From Prevotella sp. (GTDB lineage Bacteria; Bacteroidota; Bacteroidia; Bacteroidales; Bacteroidaceae): DNA of 64,000 nucleotides. This document shows positions 63,418 through 64,000 of this stretch, piece by piece (the first letter of the stretch is position 1; every line of letters begins with the position of its first letter). Position numbers and translations under genes: made by a program. Location of the stretch: contig JAGAON010000009.1 in the NCBI GenBank assembly GCA_017623655.1, positions 327,541-391,540 on the forward strand, read 5' to 3'. The notes under the pieces are model-generated. The model was given only the letters and a program-made list of their open reading frames with translations, did no database searches and had not been told where the DNA came from.

Positions 63418-63671
63418 TATAAAAAATATTTGCCTTTGCCCATAGACTCTCCGAAACAAGCAATTAATAATAAGATTTTGTGTAATGTCTATAAACAAAA
63501 AAAGCGTGGAACTTAAACCAACGAAATTTATTACTGAGTTTTGACTATCAAATAAAAACAAAAGCATAACAACTGCAAATAAAACGGTTGATTTACAAGT
63601 GTTTTGGCTTATTTTGTCATGGGAACAATATCTTAAATTTTTTTAATCGTCTGCAAGTTTCTTCGGGATTA
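63418..63671. other. AT-rich gap next to the recombinase gene
   Basis: No gene is visible. It may hold the chromosome-element junction, but the second end of the element is not in the window, so no attachment site can be named. Confidence 0.45.
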
Positions 63672-63704
63672 TTGGGAACATTTACGGGAAATATATTAAC
63701 TTTG
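63672..63704 (+). promoter_or_regulatory. Promoter of the recombinase gene
   Basis: TTG at 63672-63674 and TAACTTTG at 63697-63704 are 22 bp apart. The start codon is at 63734. Confidence 0.6.
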
Positions 63705-63733
63705 CACCCAGAAAACATAAAACCGACAGGAAC

Positions 63734-64000
63734 ATGAAGGCAAGCGTATATCTCAAAGAGGCAAAGGGGAACGGGAAACAAGGTGTTTCCTGCATCTGTT
63801 TCCGTGTGCGCGACAAGGAAATCGACATCAAGGTCGCCTCCGGGTTGCAAGTGGTCGATAAGTATTGGGACGGCAATGCGCTAAGGTATCGCAGGAACAC
63901 CATTGTGGACAAGAATGAACAGAAGCGCATTCCCGAACAGATTGCCGCCATCATTGAACAGATAGAAACATCCTTTGACAGGAACAAGGCAGACGGGGAC
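63734..64000 (+). CDS. Tyrosine recombinase, N-terminal part (continues beyond the window)
   Basis: An ATG 30 nt after a good promoter opens 89 codons that run off the right edge. The start (MKASVYLKEAKGNGKQGVSC) and the segment with IDIKVASGLQVVDKYWDG and IPEQIAAIIEQIETSFD look like the N-terminal arm and the beginning of the core-binding domain of Bacteroidetes tyrosine recombinases. These integrate conjugative transposons or prophages. The catalytic Arg-His-Arg-Tyr domain is outside the window. Recombinase is inferred from the family-like N-terminus and cannot be confirmed here. Confidence 0.65.
   Translation, partial: MKASVYLKEAKGNGKQGVSCICFRVRDKEIDIKVASGLQVVDKYWDGNALRYRRNTIVDKNEQKRIPEQIAAIIEQIETSFDRNKADGD

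Overview
The window looks like a chromosomal segment from a member of the Bacteroidales, most likely Prevotellaceae or a close relative. Promoter-like sites carry the Bacteroidetes -7 box (TAnnTTTG) with a TTG/TTTG element about 20 bp upstream. Shine-Dalgarno sequences are weak. The gene content also fits: class III fructose-1,6-bisphosphatase, MaeB-type malic enzyme, RprXY-like two-component pair, DUF4738-like lipoprotein, PdxST and several glycoside hydrolases. Most of the window is fairly GC-rich; the glycan cluster at 53-59 kb is clearly AT-richer. I see no rRNA, tRNA or CRISPR array.

Layout. 0-4 kb: the end of an EF-G-type gene, a repeat-filled gap, and a GH106-like glycosidase broken by a frameshift. 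3.8-7.7 kb: a promoter, a cobalamin riboswitch and a three-gene biotin-dependent acyl-CoA carboxylase operon ending in a terminator. 8-14 kb (minus strand): a lipoprotein, maf, maeB and radA. 14-17 kb: a solute-binding-like lipoprotein overlapping a large TPR protein. 17.3-23.8 kb: hisH-hisA-hisF-hisI-hisE, ftsE, lysC and lysA. 23.8-29.5 kb: two glycosyltransferase-like genes, fbp, a small membrane protein and an acetyltransferase. 29.9-35.6 kb (minus): an overlapping ligA-coaW-ATP-grasp-GH43 operon; trmD diverges from it. 36.4-41.3 kb (minus): an AAA/DUF4143 ATPase with three promoter-proximal direct repeats, a GH2 glycosidase and a GtrA protein. 41.7-46.5 kb: a response regulator and histidine kinase, a 35-residue membrane peptide, a GlcNAc-kinase-like protein and an envelope lipoprotein/TPR pair. 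47.3-51 kb: an N-acetylmuramoyl-L-alanine amidase, an MlaD-like protein and dnaA. 51.2-59.4 kb: an MsbA-like ABC exporter and a six-gene glycan cluster. 59.5-63.4 kb (minus): pdxS-pdxT, an M23/LysM endopeptidase and two small secreted proteins. At the right edge a tyrosine recombinase gene begins, suggesting that a mobile element starts there.

The most unusual content is non-coding. Eight gaps carry a modular repeat about 71-104 bp long (six of them 83-88 bp), made of four or five roughly 22-nt units in varying orientation. In two places it touches or supplies a stop codon. REP/BIME-like palindrome pairs occur at five more places, and a roughly 240-bp composite element is present twice, 37 kb apart. 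The clearest regulatory find is the cobalamin riboswitch ahead of the carboxylase operon. It ties vitamin B12 to propionyl/methylmalonyl-CoA metabolism, but in a direction that is not obvious.
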